Of a stretch of 64,000 bases of DNA, positions 21,464-31,444 are shown piece by piece. Every line of letters starts with the position of its first letter. The stretch's first letter is position 1. This DNA comes from Adiantum capillus-veneris (Eukaryota > Streptophyta > Polypodiopsida > Polypodiales > Pteridaceae). The notes under the pieces are model-generated. The model saw only the letters and a program-made list of their open reading frames with translations, did not search any database and had not been told where the DNA came from. The translations under genes and the position numbers were made by a program. Location of the stretch: NCBI GenBank assembly GCA_014529385.2, contig CM043966.1, positions 90,626,587 to 90,690,586 on the forward strand, in the 5' to 3' direction.

Positions 21464-22187
21464 AGACAATATACGCGTATGATGTCTTTTTTTTTTACAG
21501 ATTTTGACTATTTTGGTTATGCTCACTCTCAGTGACCCCTTTATGCTCTGTTCACTCACAAAATTCAGTTTGAACTCTGTTTGAGCAAGTTATGGCTAAT
21601 TTAGGCTTTTCTTGGCAATTTTCCGCTTTTGACTTGTTTTTTGGGTCAATTGTGATCCAAATGGGATGAAACTTGAAATATAACCTCTAGACAGCTATTA
21701 CAATGGATCTGTGTTAGCAAAGTATCAAAATATGTCCAAAATTAGGTCAAAGACATCATACGCGTATGATGTCTTTTTCATCAATTTGGGTCCAAACTTG
21801 ATATTTATGCTTCCAACAGTGCCTGTAACAATCTTGTCAGGTCAGATATCAAAAATAAGCAGTGGTTATGCCAAAAGACATTATACGCATATGATGTCTT
21901 TTGTCCCAGATTTCGACTATTTTTGGTTTTAAGCCTTCTCCAATGTTTATAATTGAGTTTCAAGTGTTTTTGTCAGGTTTGAATGTAAAAACAAGATTTG
22001 AATCCAAAATTTCCTATTCTTTGCGTTTCTTGGACTCCGACTTGTCTTTTTGGGTTTCTTTGAGTGTTAATGCTCTTGTTTTAAGTTGATCTTAAGGTAA
22101 AACCCCCCTTCTAAACACTCTGGCAATGTCAAATTTTCAATTTTAGTCTCTGTTTAGGTCCTGAGACATCATACGCGTATGATGTCT
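21464..22187. repeat. Palindrome cluster 1 (leader of element A), four copies
   Basis: Four copies of a 24-bp palindrome whose left arm is AGACATCATACG and right arm its exact reverse complement, centred on ACGCGT. Copies start at 21464 (two mismatches), 21751 (perfect), 21876 (two transitions) and 22164 (perfect). Start-to-start spacings are 287, 125 and 288 bp. They lie between the PBS and the first gag codons, where packaging, dimerisation or translation-control signals of a retroelement RNA usually sit. The function is unknown. Confidence 0.9.
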
Positions 22188-22708
22188 AAAGTTGCAGATT
22201 TCCAGTTTTTCAGCACAGAACTCTTCCAATAGCTCTTTTAAGTGCTCAGCAACAATCAGTTACACAGAAAATTTTTCTGAACTTTGTTTATTGCATATTT
22301 CACTACCAAAGCGACTTTTTCAGTGATCTAACATGCAATCAAACACATCAAGCAAATAGAACACCAATTGATAGCTCTAGATCAGGATCAAATCAGGCCC
22401 TTCCTAAGCTACTTCTAATCATAAAATGGATTTTTTTGCAATTGAAAATATAAAGAGATTTACTACCACACAAGGAGTAGCAAATGCTTTTTATGTCAAC
22501 AACCACTTAAACACCATCAAAAACAATCTAATCTAAGCTAAACTAAAAATACTGTCAACACGGAAGACCCAGGAATACCCCACTTCCTAGTATCTCTCGA
22601 GACCTTCGGAGTCCACCACTCCTAGATCTTTTCTAACTAAAGTATACAAAGTAGTTTATACGACTCACCTCGTAGGATTAGTCTAAGGTCACCTACTTAG
22701 GGCTCTCG
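22188..22708 (-). other. Element A leader between PBS and first palindrome
   Basis: About 520 bp of AT-rich leader sequence with no open frame of note and no recognised motif beyond the flanking PBS and palindromes. Confidence 0.6.
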
Positions 22709-22726
22709 TCCCCGGCAGCGGCGCCA
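22709..22726 (-). promoter_or_regulatory. Element A primer-binding site (tRNA-Asp type)
   Basis: On the minus strand, two bases after the 5' LTR, the sequence is TGGCGCCGCTGCCGGGGA. This is complementary to the 3' end of plant tRNA-Asp except for one position (C instead of T at position 9). It primes minus-strand DNA synthesis. tRNA-Asp-type priming is known in Athila-like Ty3/gypsy elements. Confidence 0.88.
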
Positions 22727-22728
22727 AA

Positions 22729-23663
22729 TGTTAAGGCGGTTACGCCGCTAGCGGAAGCTAAATAGCGAGAACTCAACCAACAACAGAATTTGTCAGACGA
22801 GGACGGAGCTTGACCCGCAGGCGCATGGAAACAACTAGGTGGGTGTCAAATCACCTACTCGACCTTCTAATGACAATCACTACTAAGGAAATCAAATCTA
22901 AGTTCTAGAATACGCAAGTGACTGAAATCCGTACTACGAACAAATGCTATACGAAACAGGATCTAGAATCATTGAATCGATCTCAAACTCAAGGGGAAGT
23001 CTAGACACTAGGTAAGAACAACACCCTAAAGACTTGAACTGCAAAATCAACCTATAACCACTCCGTGCGGCAAACGCGTATGAAGACAGGCCGAAAAATA
23101 CAGGTGACCGAAACTTGACCCCGATGGTACTAATGTGTAGCTCTACTCGTTGTGGTTCTATAGATATGCTGCACGCTCTATTCCGACACACGAGTTGAAA
23201 GAAAACTCACACCGAAGCTCGTAGGAACTTACCACACGTAGAAGTCGATAGCGCGCACTCTTGGTATCTGTGCGTAGCTCTCACCGTTGCTAACACAATG
23301 GCGGTGACGCTTCTCCAATGGCGGCCCCGTAGCTCGCGTAGCAAGAAGATAAGACTCTCTCTCTCTCTCTCTCTCAGACACAGTCACGGCGCTCAAAAAC
23401 TCACTTTGATTAATAATTGAATCTCCCTTAGGTTACAAAACTTTGGCTTATATACCTCAGCCTTGGAGGTGAGAACATCTCTAATTAATTACATCAACAA
23501 GTGAAATTACTTTGGGATTACAAGCTGGAAACTCAATTGAGTCCCGTTACTTAATGAATGGCTCAAATCAAAATTAATGTCGGAAAGACATTTATTACAA
23601 TCAATGGTTACAAAATGATGGGTGTGAGCAAAAATGCGGGTGTGATCCTCTGCTGGCTCAACA
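22729..23663 (-). repeat. Element A 5' LTR (935 bp)
   Basis: Direct repeat of 4662-5592, with about six substitutions and a (CT)n tract longer by 4 bp. The PBS lies two bases inside the element from its low-coordinate edge, so this is the promoter-bearing 5' LTR for minus-strand transcription. Confidence 0.95.
23447..23454 (-). promoter_or_regulatory. TATA box in element A 5' LTR
   Basis: The minus strand reads TATATAAG, identical to 5376-5383. Being in the 5' LTR, this is the likely promoter of the full-length element transcript, running toward lower coordinates. Confidence 0.6.
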
Positions 23664-23668
23664 ATCTA
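23664..23668. repeat. Target-site duplication of element A, right copy (ATCTA)
   Basis: Exact match to 4657-4661, directly after the LTR terminal CA at 23662-23663. Confidence 0.93.
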
Positions 23669-24003
23669 CATTTTGTCTTCACCAGAACAGTTTGAAGATC
23701 AGCAACCGGAACCTTCCAACCGGAGGGGCTGAGTGTGGGTTCGCGCAATCCACCGTGCGTGCCAGGTGTTACGGCATAAGTCGCACAATGCGGTGGTCTG
23801 GACATTGCGGATCAGAAATCATGCGGCGGCCGTGGTGGCACTTCTTCACAAGATATCATGGGACAGTAGGAGGTTTTGCACCGTTCCCGATCTGCACTGG
23901 AGCAACGGTTGTATATGTGGGGGCATACCTATCTTTGATGTACCTTACCTTATGTTATCCATACATCTTCTGTTGTAACTATGTGTGTCCGGATTACCTA
24001 TGA
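23664..24003 (+). pseudogene. E1 relic resumed after the A insertion
   Basis: Removing element A and one copy of its target duplication joins 4661 directly to 23669. Open stretches continue at 23692-24003 and 23733-23978 on the + strand, without a motif I recognise. This is probably the end of the E1 accessory region. I could not locate the E1 3' LTR; nothing downstream can be paired with a 5' copy because the 5' end of E1 lies outside the window. Confidence 0.35.
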
Positions 24004-25139
24004 ATGAAGAAGAAGGTGTTATGTTCCTGTGTACTGTCTTCTATTCTTTTTCTATGTGTTTGATGTTCACAGAATGTAAGGCAGTTTGAGGGTATTCATT
24101 CCCGTAATGCCTATTGCTCCTGTGCGGGCAATAGCCATTACAGTGATATCTAAAAGATGTCAGAGGTTTCTCTCTTTATCAAATCAAAAGATGATTCAAA
24201 GTAAGAAAGAGAAACATTATGATCACATAAAAAGGATGTCTTAATTTCATTTACTAATTAGAAATTCTTTAATGGAAATCAAGGCTATGGAGTGGCCCAA
24301 TCTAAGAGACTCCATCATCTCTTGAGGCAAGATTCAAAAATATTTCATTGAGTAATTAGCAATTGTAAGAGAAAATTAAGGCAAAGAGTGCAAACATTTA
24401 TTATCTATCATTCAAAGTTTAATTCTCTTGTGTTTCCAATTAGATAAGGAGGGAAGCTCTCCCTTTTTTATTTGCCAAGCAATCTGGATAACATGATTAG
24501 TAGCTCAAATCTTGAATGCATATGGGTTTCTCTAAAAGAGAGGAAAGAAGTCACGTTGAGGTTCCCAAAAGTCGTTAAAGCAAGAAAAGAGATTCAAACC
24601 ATGCATATTGCCATGAATTTCTTTCCAAAAAGAGTGTCTACTTCCTCTTTAATGTTTTATCTAAGCAATCAAAAGACAAGGGTAGCAACATAAACATCAA
24701 AACAATACAAGGCAAAGCATCTATACTGGTAAGATGAAACCCAAAGCAGAGAAACACAAACACGAGCTTGATCATCTTATCAATGAATTTCTACAAAGAG
24801 CTTGATTTTTTAGATGCATTCATGAAGGATAAAGAACAAGGAGACAATTTATGCAACCATACTTGCTCTTCTTTTAGGGAAGGAAGAATTGCCAAAGAGA
24901 TATTTGCTTTTACTGAATGAGGTATGCTCATTTTTTATTATGTATTTTTTCTTTGTTTCTTACATTTTGGGAAACCAAACCTATGCAAATTATGATCTCT
25001 TATAATGCACAAGAATCCAAATCATTTTAGAATATCTACCTAGCATGATAGATGTAGATGCTGCTACTATAGTTGGCACACGTGGTCAACCTTGACTAAC
25101 GGGGATTTACGTGATCCATATATACTCCAAGAGGGACTA
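24004..25139. other. Non-coding stretch with one imperfect inverted repeat
   Basis: AT-rich sequence with no supported gene. The only structure seen is a stem at 24104-24117 and 24128-24141 (14-bp arms, one mismatch, 10-base loop). Confidence 0.5.
24104..24141. repeat. Short inverted repeat / potential hairpin
   Basis: Arm GTAATGCCTATTGC pairs with GCAATAGCCATTAC with one mismatch and a 10-base loop. It could be the end of a lost element or a transcript terminator-like hairpin. Nothing nearby decides. Confidence 0.6.
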
Positions 25140-25217
25140 TTTCCTCTATCTCTCAAAATCTCATCATGTGTGGTGAGCACTCACCACGCATGATGAGCTT
25201 TGGAGAGATAGAGGAAA
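25140..25217. repeat. MITE-like hairpin, copy 1
   Basis: A 38-bp arm starting TTTCCTCTATCTCTC is followed after two bases by its near-perfect reverse complement (three mismatches), so the whole 78 bp folds on itself. It is followed at once by a (GA)n tract. A related hairpin lies at 27101-27179. No target duplication was identified. Confidence 0.75.
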
Positions 25218-25226
25218 TGTGGGAGG

Positions 25227-25228
<2 letters not shown>

Positions 25229-25266
<38 letters not shown>

Positions 25267-25272
25267 GAGAGA
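25229..25272. repeat. (GA)n microsatellite
   Basis: About 22 GA units with one interruption, starting 11 bp after the hairpin at 25140-25217. Confidence 0.95.
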
Positions 25273-25744
25273 AGGTACATTAAAGATAAAACACTTGTAG
25301 AGAACCACACTTGGCATACACTTTGATCGACACATGCTCAAGAACAATATTACTCTCCAATAGCTTCTAACAAACTCTCTCATCATGCATTTGCTTTCCT
25401 GTGTCAACTTTTTTGGTTGTTGGTTGAGGATTGGCCACCCTTAACTTTAGAGACACAACATGCGAGGTTGTAAGTAGTATTATGAAGTGGACTAGATTTA
25501 ATTTGCAAGGGTTTTTTCAGACATGTTGACCAGGACCAGGGCAGAGCCTTAACAACGGGCCTCTTTATATGTGACCCCATCCTCATCTGTCATACTCACA
25601 AAAGTTCCACATGTATGGGACCTTAGGTTTTATGACCATCCATTCACACATGGGCAGCCCCAATAGCCCTAAAGCACCTCCAAAAGCTTTCACTAACAAT
25701 CTTTCACCTCTTCTTGCTCATGTTTTTATCTTTGCATCCATCAT

Positions 25745-26182
25745 TCAATTGCATGGTTTTGGTTTATGAGTAATATTGTGCTTTAATTGCATTGTCTCAC
25801 TTCTTTGTTTATTGGCTCCATTGCTTGAAGAGAGAAATTTGAGGCTAGCCGGTGGGCAGCATGCATCCCACAAACCATGTTTTAAAGAAAACTTAAAGAG
25901 TGGATAGAATGCTCCTGTATACCTCCCACCTATCAACCAAATGCGCACGCGCCCGTTATCTGAAGATTTGCATTCTACTAAGAGAAGGGGCTTGAATAAA
26001 TGAGCAGCATCCCACCTGCAGAAATATATGTGCCACCCAATTAATTCGTCCTGACAAGGCACTCCATTTGTTGTAAATTTTCCCAAACATGCATCCATTA
26101 GACTACAGCTTGCAGCATCATTACAATCATTCCATGTGAATCTTTTCCCAGCTGTGGTGTAAGACTCCTCACAACCTATCAT
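25745..26182 (-). CDS. Unidentified 145-codon ORF
   Basis: An ATG-initiated open frame with a balanced, Cys- and Trp-containing composition (KRFTWNDCNDAASCSLMDAC), ending in a low-complexity basic tail. I do not recognise a family. It lies about 0.6 kb beyond a PPR-like fragment on the same strand and could be a pseudogene exon or chance. No signal peptide or membrane segment is evident. Confidence 0.25.
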   Translation of the reverse strand: MIGCEESYTTAGKRFTWNDCNDAASCSLMDACLGKFTTNGVPCQDELIGWHIYFCRWDAAHLFKPLLLVECKSSDNGRVRIWLIGGRYTGAFYPLFKFSLKHGLWDACCPPASLKFLSSSNGANKQRSETMQLKHNITHKPKPCN

Positions 26183-26739
26183 GTCAAAGCGCCTCCATTA
26201 TTATGGTCTTTCAATGTTTATATGTTGATGCCTTCATTAAATTTAGGTGTGTCACAGTGTTTAGACTATTGTCTTGCTTTGTGCTTCTCAAGCTTGAGCT
26301 CAAGAGAGCATCTAACTCTGTCCTTTGTTACACGTCCACATAACTCCCATAGCTAGCATGATCTAGTACATCACATACATCAAAACAACTTTCTTAGAGA
26401 TAAAACTCAAGCCTTTCAGAGGCCACCAACAAACCACTGTGCTTCTTTGACTACCTTTGCAAACCATTCACATCATCGTATATCCACATATGCACTCATG
26501 ACTCTAGACTTGTCACTTCTCCTTATAAGAATAATCCATGTACATACCCAGATTGGGTATGGATTCCCATAATTCTTACACTTTCAGCAAGATAAGAAAT
26601 CCTACCAATGCATATGAAGGATACATATCATATGCAGAACCTTCCACACCAGACAACCTCTAAATACTCTACACAGTGATCAATCGTTCACTTTGGAAAT
26701 GTAGGTATGTATGAAGTTTAACCTTTATTTTCCCAATGC

Positions 26740-27050
26740 CGGTCGTAAGGCACATGCAAATAAAAACAAACTCCAAATCTTTCTTTAACCCATGTGCACC
26801 TCCTGTGCAAATAGATTGGCCATATAAACATAGAACCCAGTCTGTCTTCCATCCAGAATAAGAGCTTGGTTAAATGCCTGGCTTCCAAAATAGGTGTCAT
26901 CACTCTTAGAGCAAGCATCCATAACAGTTCACCACAACACCATATCTAGTTCCACTGGTAAATTCTCTATCAATTTCATGACCAGATCCAGTTGACCAGC
27001 ACAACCAAAGAGATTAACCATACAATTGAGGTGCTCAACATACTATCTAT
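26740..27050 (-). pseudogene. Pentatricopeptide-repeat (PPR) gene fragment
   Basis: Read on the minus strand from about 27045, the frame gives HLNCMVNLFGCAGQLD, then KLIENLPVELDMVLW, then YVYMANLFAQEVHMG. This is the typical block order of the last PPR repeats and start of the E domain in plant organelle RNA-editing PPR proteins (NCMVDLFGRAGQLDEA..., ...YVLLSNLYA...). A TGA interrupts it after VLW, and a TAA follows HMG. No upstream repeats or DYW domain remain. It is a broken piece of a cellular gene family. Confidence 0.7.
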
Positions 27051-27100
27051 CTCTCCCTCTTTCACTCCGGAATGTTCCGTCTCTCTCTCTCTCCCCCACA

Positions 27101-27176
27101 TTTCCTCTATCTCTCCCAAGCTCATCATGTGTGGTGAGTGCTAGCCACACATAATGTGCTTGGGAGAGATAGAGAG

Positions 27177-27179
<3 letters not shown>
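27101..27179. repeat. MITE-like hairpin, copy 2
   Basis: The left arm (TTTCCTCTATCTCTCCCAAG ...) pairs with 27146-27179, giving a long near-perfect stem. It resembles 25140-25217 in arm sequence and is likewise followed directly by (GA)n. A short (CT)n lies just upstream (27081-27093). Confidence 0.75.

Positions 27180-27180
<1 letters not shown>

Positions 27181-27231
<51 letters not shown>
27181..27231. repeat. (GA)n microsatellite
   Basis: Twenty-five uninterrupted GA units abutting the hairpin at 27101-27179. Confidence 0.95.
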
Positions 27232-27233
<2 letters not shown>

Positions 27234-27270
27234 AAGAGACAAATCAAACGGGCGCCCACCTAACCGAACA

Positions 27271-28135
27271 TGTAGCCTGACACCACAATTGTAGTTTATT
27301 ATTTTGTCGAGCTAGTGTAGTGATACTCTGTGTAAATCCTAATTCTAGAGTAGCAATCGATTTCTTGAGTTGTAATGATGTCATGATAATTATAAAGGTC
27401 TGTGTGAGTCGGCCACTAGCCATTTAGAATGCCCTAGGTATAAAGGTCAATAAACTTAATGTGAAAGGGAGGCTTATCTTTAGAGAAAACGGGATCTTTG
27501 AAAACGTGCGCTCAAGCCACGAAGCTGCTCCAACTTGTAATCGACTTTTGTAACAATTGGGTAATCAGCTTTCAATACCAAAACTTGCATTGTGTTCCTC
27601 TTTCTTTGCTCTTTCATTCAAGTGTAAGCATTGTCAGTTTTGTTGAGGTTCGCAACTACGCGTTAGTGAGCCTAATTTTTGAATTTGAGTGCTTAAATCA
27701 TTTTTTATAATTGTTTTGATCGTAAGAGAGTGTTCCTAGATCATAGGGTGACATTTCTGGTATGTTCTGCTGTAGTTTTCAAGACCTTTTTCATGATGGA
27801 TTGTGATTTTGGTACCTTGTCGGATTGCAACCAGACTTAGTAAGATAGTGTCCTTAGGTGTCCTAGACCTCCTCCCAAAGTTTTGTTGCATTTCGAGTCC
27901 ATTTGAGTGCGCGTGATGACCTAGAGCTATGAGAAAGGACATAGGCAAAATTCCTCGATCATTGAGTGATTGATTTTTTTGTAAAGTTGTTGTTTTTGCT
28001 AGTTAAGGTTCACTTCTTGAGATTGAGGACCTCAAAGAGTCTTTGTGCCCCATTCGAGTCACTTCCCTGAGTATTGGCATTATGTTAGTGCCAAATAGAT
28101 ATGCTACAAACATCCGTCATAGCGACCCGCTAACA
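27271..28135 (+). repeat. Decayed LTR (5' edge uncertain)
   Basis: The 3' edge is set by the terminal CTAACA at 28130-28135 followed by a PBS-like sequence one base later. The 5' edge at TGTAGCC (27271) is only a candidate, because there is no second copy in the window to align. No coding sequence is expected here and none is seen. Confidence 0.45.
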
Positions 28136-28136
28136 T

Positions 28137-28154
28137 TGGTGCTGTTGTCAGGGA
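28137..28154 (+). promoter_or_regulatory. Decayed tRNA-Asp primer-binding site
   Basis: TGGTGCTGTTGTCAGGGA differs from the plant tRNA-Asp complement at four positions, all C-to-T or G-to-A. It lies one base after an LTR-like CA end. This supports an old + strand Ty3/gypsy insertion. Confidence 0.6.
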
Positions 28155-29389
28155 TATGATCCTTAGATGGTGAGGGACCTAGTGCGTATTTAGAGCGTTC
28201 TTTTTTTGAAGATTTGTCTCTCCATTCCATTTACACATTAGCAGTGAAGCAGCTAGATACGGGGTTTAGTGCTTGATACAGTCTAGAAGTCAAGGACTTG
28301 CTAGATCTGTTCTTGAGAAGTAAAGAGCGTTGTGAGTGAGATAGCCAAAAGCATTTCATTCTTTGATTTTCTCTATGCTTTCAGAGTGTTGTTCCATTTT
28401 TCATTTTGACTTTATTTTGTGTTGTTTTGTTTATTTTCGTTTCATGTTTCATTTTAGTACTTAGGAGTAGGGTAAATAGAAACTACCACCATCAAATTTG
28501 GGCTAAAAGATTGAGGGAAAAAAGGGTGAAAACCATATTTTGGCCAAAATGACCATAACTCTGAAATTATGAAAATTTGATGGTAGAGACCTCAAAAGTG
28601 ATCCAAATTCAAAAATTTGTGGATCAAGGGCATCAACATACTCTCTAGAAACAAACTGTAAAGTTTGGCCAGAATCTGTGGAGGAACATGGATAGCAATC
28701 CATGTACTCCAGAGACCATTTTTGTTGAAAAGTGATCAGTGATATTGAGCATCAGTGGGATATTGCTCTAATCAAGTTTGCTTGAAAGAAAAACTTAAAA
28801 ATCACTCAAAATTGATGTTAGTGCAAAACCAACAAAACAGGCATTTCAAACACAAAATTTGGGATTTTTCAACTTTTAGTTACAATATACATGTGGTAGT
28901 GATGTGTGTGAACACATTAGGACCACCGGGCATTTTTTCCCTCTTTAGGAGGTTTTTTCACCCGTGCATTGTATATGCGCCCATCACTCTAGGGCTATCT
29001 ATCTTTCCATTGCACAAAAAGTAACACACTCTCTATTGTGTGCCTTGAGCTTCCTTTGTCTTCTCCAAGCTGTGTGCATAAGAGAATGGGAGAATGTGCA
29101 AGACATGTCCAACGGGTAGAGCGTGCGGGCAAGTGAAGAAGGTGCAAGAAGGAGGGATAGAGGATGCGGGCACGGTAGAAGGTGTCATCAAGGGCTCGGG
29201 GGGACATGTGGGAAGATTTTTCTAGCGAGTTGTAATGGTGTGAGTGAGATCCAATGTAAGCCTGGCAAAAGATATGACGAGTGTCTTCATTATGAGATGT
29301 CATTGTGACCAAATATTTTGCATTTCCTCCCTCCTGGAAACATTTTTTGGGTAGAATGTGTATGTTTAAATGGGCTACAAATCAAAGCA

Positions 29390-29391
<2 letters not shown>
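28155..29391. other. Leader-like and unassigned sequence
   Basis: About 1.2 kb following the decayed PBS with no gag, no open frame of note and no repeat. It is probably the leader of the truncated element, then unrelated sequence. Confidence 0.4.

Positions 29392-29452
<61 letters not shown>
29392..29452. repeat. (TC)n microsatellite
   Basis: About 30 TC units followed by seven C. Open frames across it are low-complexity artefacts. Confidence 0.95.
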
Positions 29453-29455
<3 letters not shown>

Positions 29456-29989
29456 CCCCAAAGTAAATTTGATGGTCGTCTCAAGATAGTCAAATATTGT
29501 GGTTAGAGAGAGTAGTGCACAACGTTAGTTTTTTAAAGTGGTGAACAAAAGAAGATGTAAACATGAAGCTTTTTTATAGCATTTGAGAGGCTATTAAATT
29601 GAATAGATGACTGATTAGACATCTCAATAGTCTCATTAATCCTTATGACACTATGCAAAAGACATATTTCTAAACAACACTCTGTGCAAGTGAGCCGAAC
29701 AAAAAACATATATTATAAAAAACCTTCATCCATGGAATTCTAACATGGAAAATACATTAAGGAGAGACAACAAAATCCAATGTAGAGAAAAGAGGATCAA
29801 AAACCAATTACATATCTATGGTAGCATAGGCGCGCTCTCTGTTGTGTGCATTGAATACTTGGACCTCACCAACCGATAACTAGTTGGTGGATAAATATAT
29901 TCTCGTTCTGGTTTAAACCTAGCACACACAGAAATATGAAGTAAATGTGATTACAAGTAAGATACAGTTGCTTACACATTGAACAATCT

Positions 29990-31235
29990 TGAAAATCTAG
30001 GCATATACAAGTTGACCCTTTGCAAATTTGAACCTCCTGCATATTCATATGATTATGTTCTCCATGTGATTTGATTTTGAAAAATTCATTCACTCTTTTT
30101 GCCAAAAACATTTCCTCTACCACCCTTGCATCAAAGTTAAAACCGAAGAAATTTTGCAACTAGCCTCCAGATTGTGGTGCATTGCCTTGGTAAAAATTTT
30201 GGGCATTGGTTTTCCCCTAGGCATCATTTTTGTCTTTATTTTCCATGGGCTTGAAATTCCGTCTAGCCCCTTGTTGGAAATTGATGTGCACAGCAAACAT
30301 GGTGTGATGGATTACTTTGGTGATAGAACCAGGCCGTTGAGAGTTGACACACTCGGCCATCTCTTTGGGTAATCCCGCACAGAATTTTTGCTTTTGCTCA
30401 ACAAAATCTATCTTTTGAAAGATAGTGGCCTTGAGATGTAAATCCCAAAACTTGTCCACATATTTGTGGATAGACTCATGAGAGAGAAGCTTTAAACTTC
30501 ACCATTTAGTAAGCACTTTTTCCTTTGCATCACTTGCAAGGAATTGCTTCATGATGGAAACTCATAGAGTTTTCCATGTCTTTGGGGCTTTGCCATTGCC
30601 ACGAAGGCTAGCCCACCATTGACGAGCCAATTTTTGGAAGTGCATAGCTACATGGTGTAGCTTGGAGGACTCCGTGAAGACCTCATCTCCAAATGCCCAT
30701 CAAATTGTTGGATGAAGGCCAATACTTTGTCGGTAGCACTAAAGGTTCCATCATAGGTGAGAAAAGAGATACTCTTTCCTCCCTCTTTGAACTTCTTTAG
30801 CTTTTGTGACCTTCGCCATGCAGGGTAAGATTTGCGATGTCCTCCCCTCTTGTATTCTCTAGGAGAATAGCCATAGATTTCATCGGTAGAGGAGGAAGGT
30901 GAAGAAGAAGGAGAAGAGGGTGACCTCTTTCTTGCCCTTTTCTTCCTTTGTTTCCTCTCTTCCCTTTTGGAGTGATGAGGAGAAAGACTATGGGTTAACC
31001 GTTTCATCTTGGGACGAGTTGGCGATCATCTAGACCACCATCTTCATGGAGCCACATCTTTTGAGGAACTTACGGAGTCATTACTTCCTCGTTCTTTGGA
31101 TTCCTCCTGTCCTATGGGAGAGAGTCTTCTTTTGGGGGTCTCACCAAGAGGCCTCCTAAGATCTCTCTCTCTGCTCTTTGAGAGGAAAGGAAATCCCATA
31201 AGCACGAAGTTGTTGAGTAATTTTGGCTTGCACAT
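29990..31235 (-). pseudogene. Ty3/gypsy gag relic
   Basis: Minus-strand remnants in several frames: a Ser/Arg-rich N-terminus (31235-30850), then ISFLTYDGTFSATDKVLAFI, a gag block WWASLRG near 30610, and HLKATIFQKIDFVEQKQKF with FCAGLPKEM at 30400-30350, then RPGSITKVIHH. These are the ordered motifs of plant Ty3 gag. Stops and frame changes break it. Its low-coordinate end fades near 29990. No LTR was found for it. Confidence 0.65.
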
Positions 31236-31254
31236 CTAAAATTGCTAGACTTGG

Positions 31255-31444
31255 TCTGTTGTGAAATTTATGGATGACAGATGTACGGTTCATGATCTCA
31301 ATTTTGGTGATGAAATTGTTGCATCTGGTATTTTGTGCCATGGGATGTATAATCTCACTTTGTATGACAAGTGTGGGAAGAATTTTTCAAATGTAGTTTT
31401 GGATTCAAAGGTTGTTTCAAATGCCAAAGTTTGGCATACACGTT
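31255..31444 (+). pseudogene. Ty1/copia scrap (protease end and pre-integrase domain)
   Basis: The frame reads FMDDRCTVHDLNFGDEIVAS, then YNLTLYDKCGKN and NAKVWHTR. This is the characteristic copia gag-pre-integrase stretch ending in WHxR. It stops exactly where the 3-kb repeat starts at 31445, and no copia sequence continues beyond. Confidence 0.7.

Larger units (their letters stand above)
4662..23663 (-). mobile_element. Element A: 19.0-kb Ty3/gypsy LTR retrotransposon with accessory genes
   Basis: This is a complete insertion on the minus strand. Two direct LTRs (4662-5592 and 22729-23663) start TGTT and end AACA, and both outer flanks carry ATCTA (4657-4661 and 23664-23668), a perfect 5-bp target duplication. 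The PBS is next to the high-coordinate LTR and the PPT next to the low-coordinate one, which fixes the orientation. By eye the LTRs differ at about six positions plus a 4-bp microsatellite change, so insertion was recent. Coding order in element direction is gag, protease, RT, RNase H, integrase, second protease, accessory protein. Coding frames carry four in-frame stops and about seven apparent one-base losses. The tRNA-Asp-type PBS and a 3' extra gene recall the Athila/Tat branch, but that placement is inferred. Confidence 0.95.

Noticed and set aside
29290-29506. ORFs with long (RE)n or (SL)n peptides
   Set aside because: They are translations of the (TC)n microsatellite on either strand.
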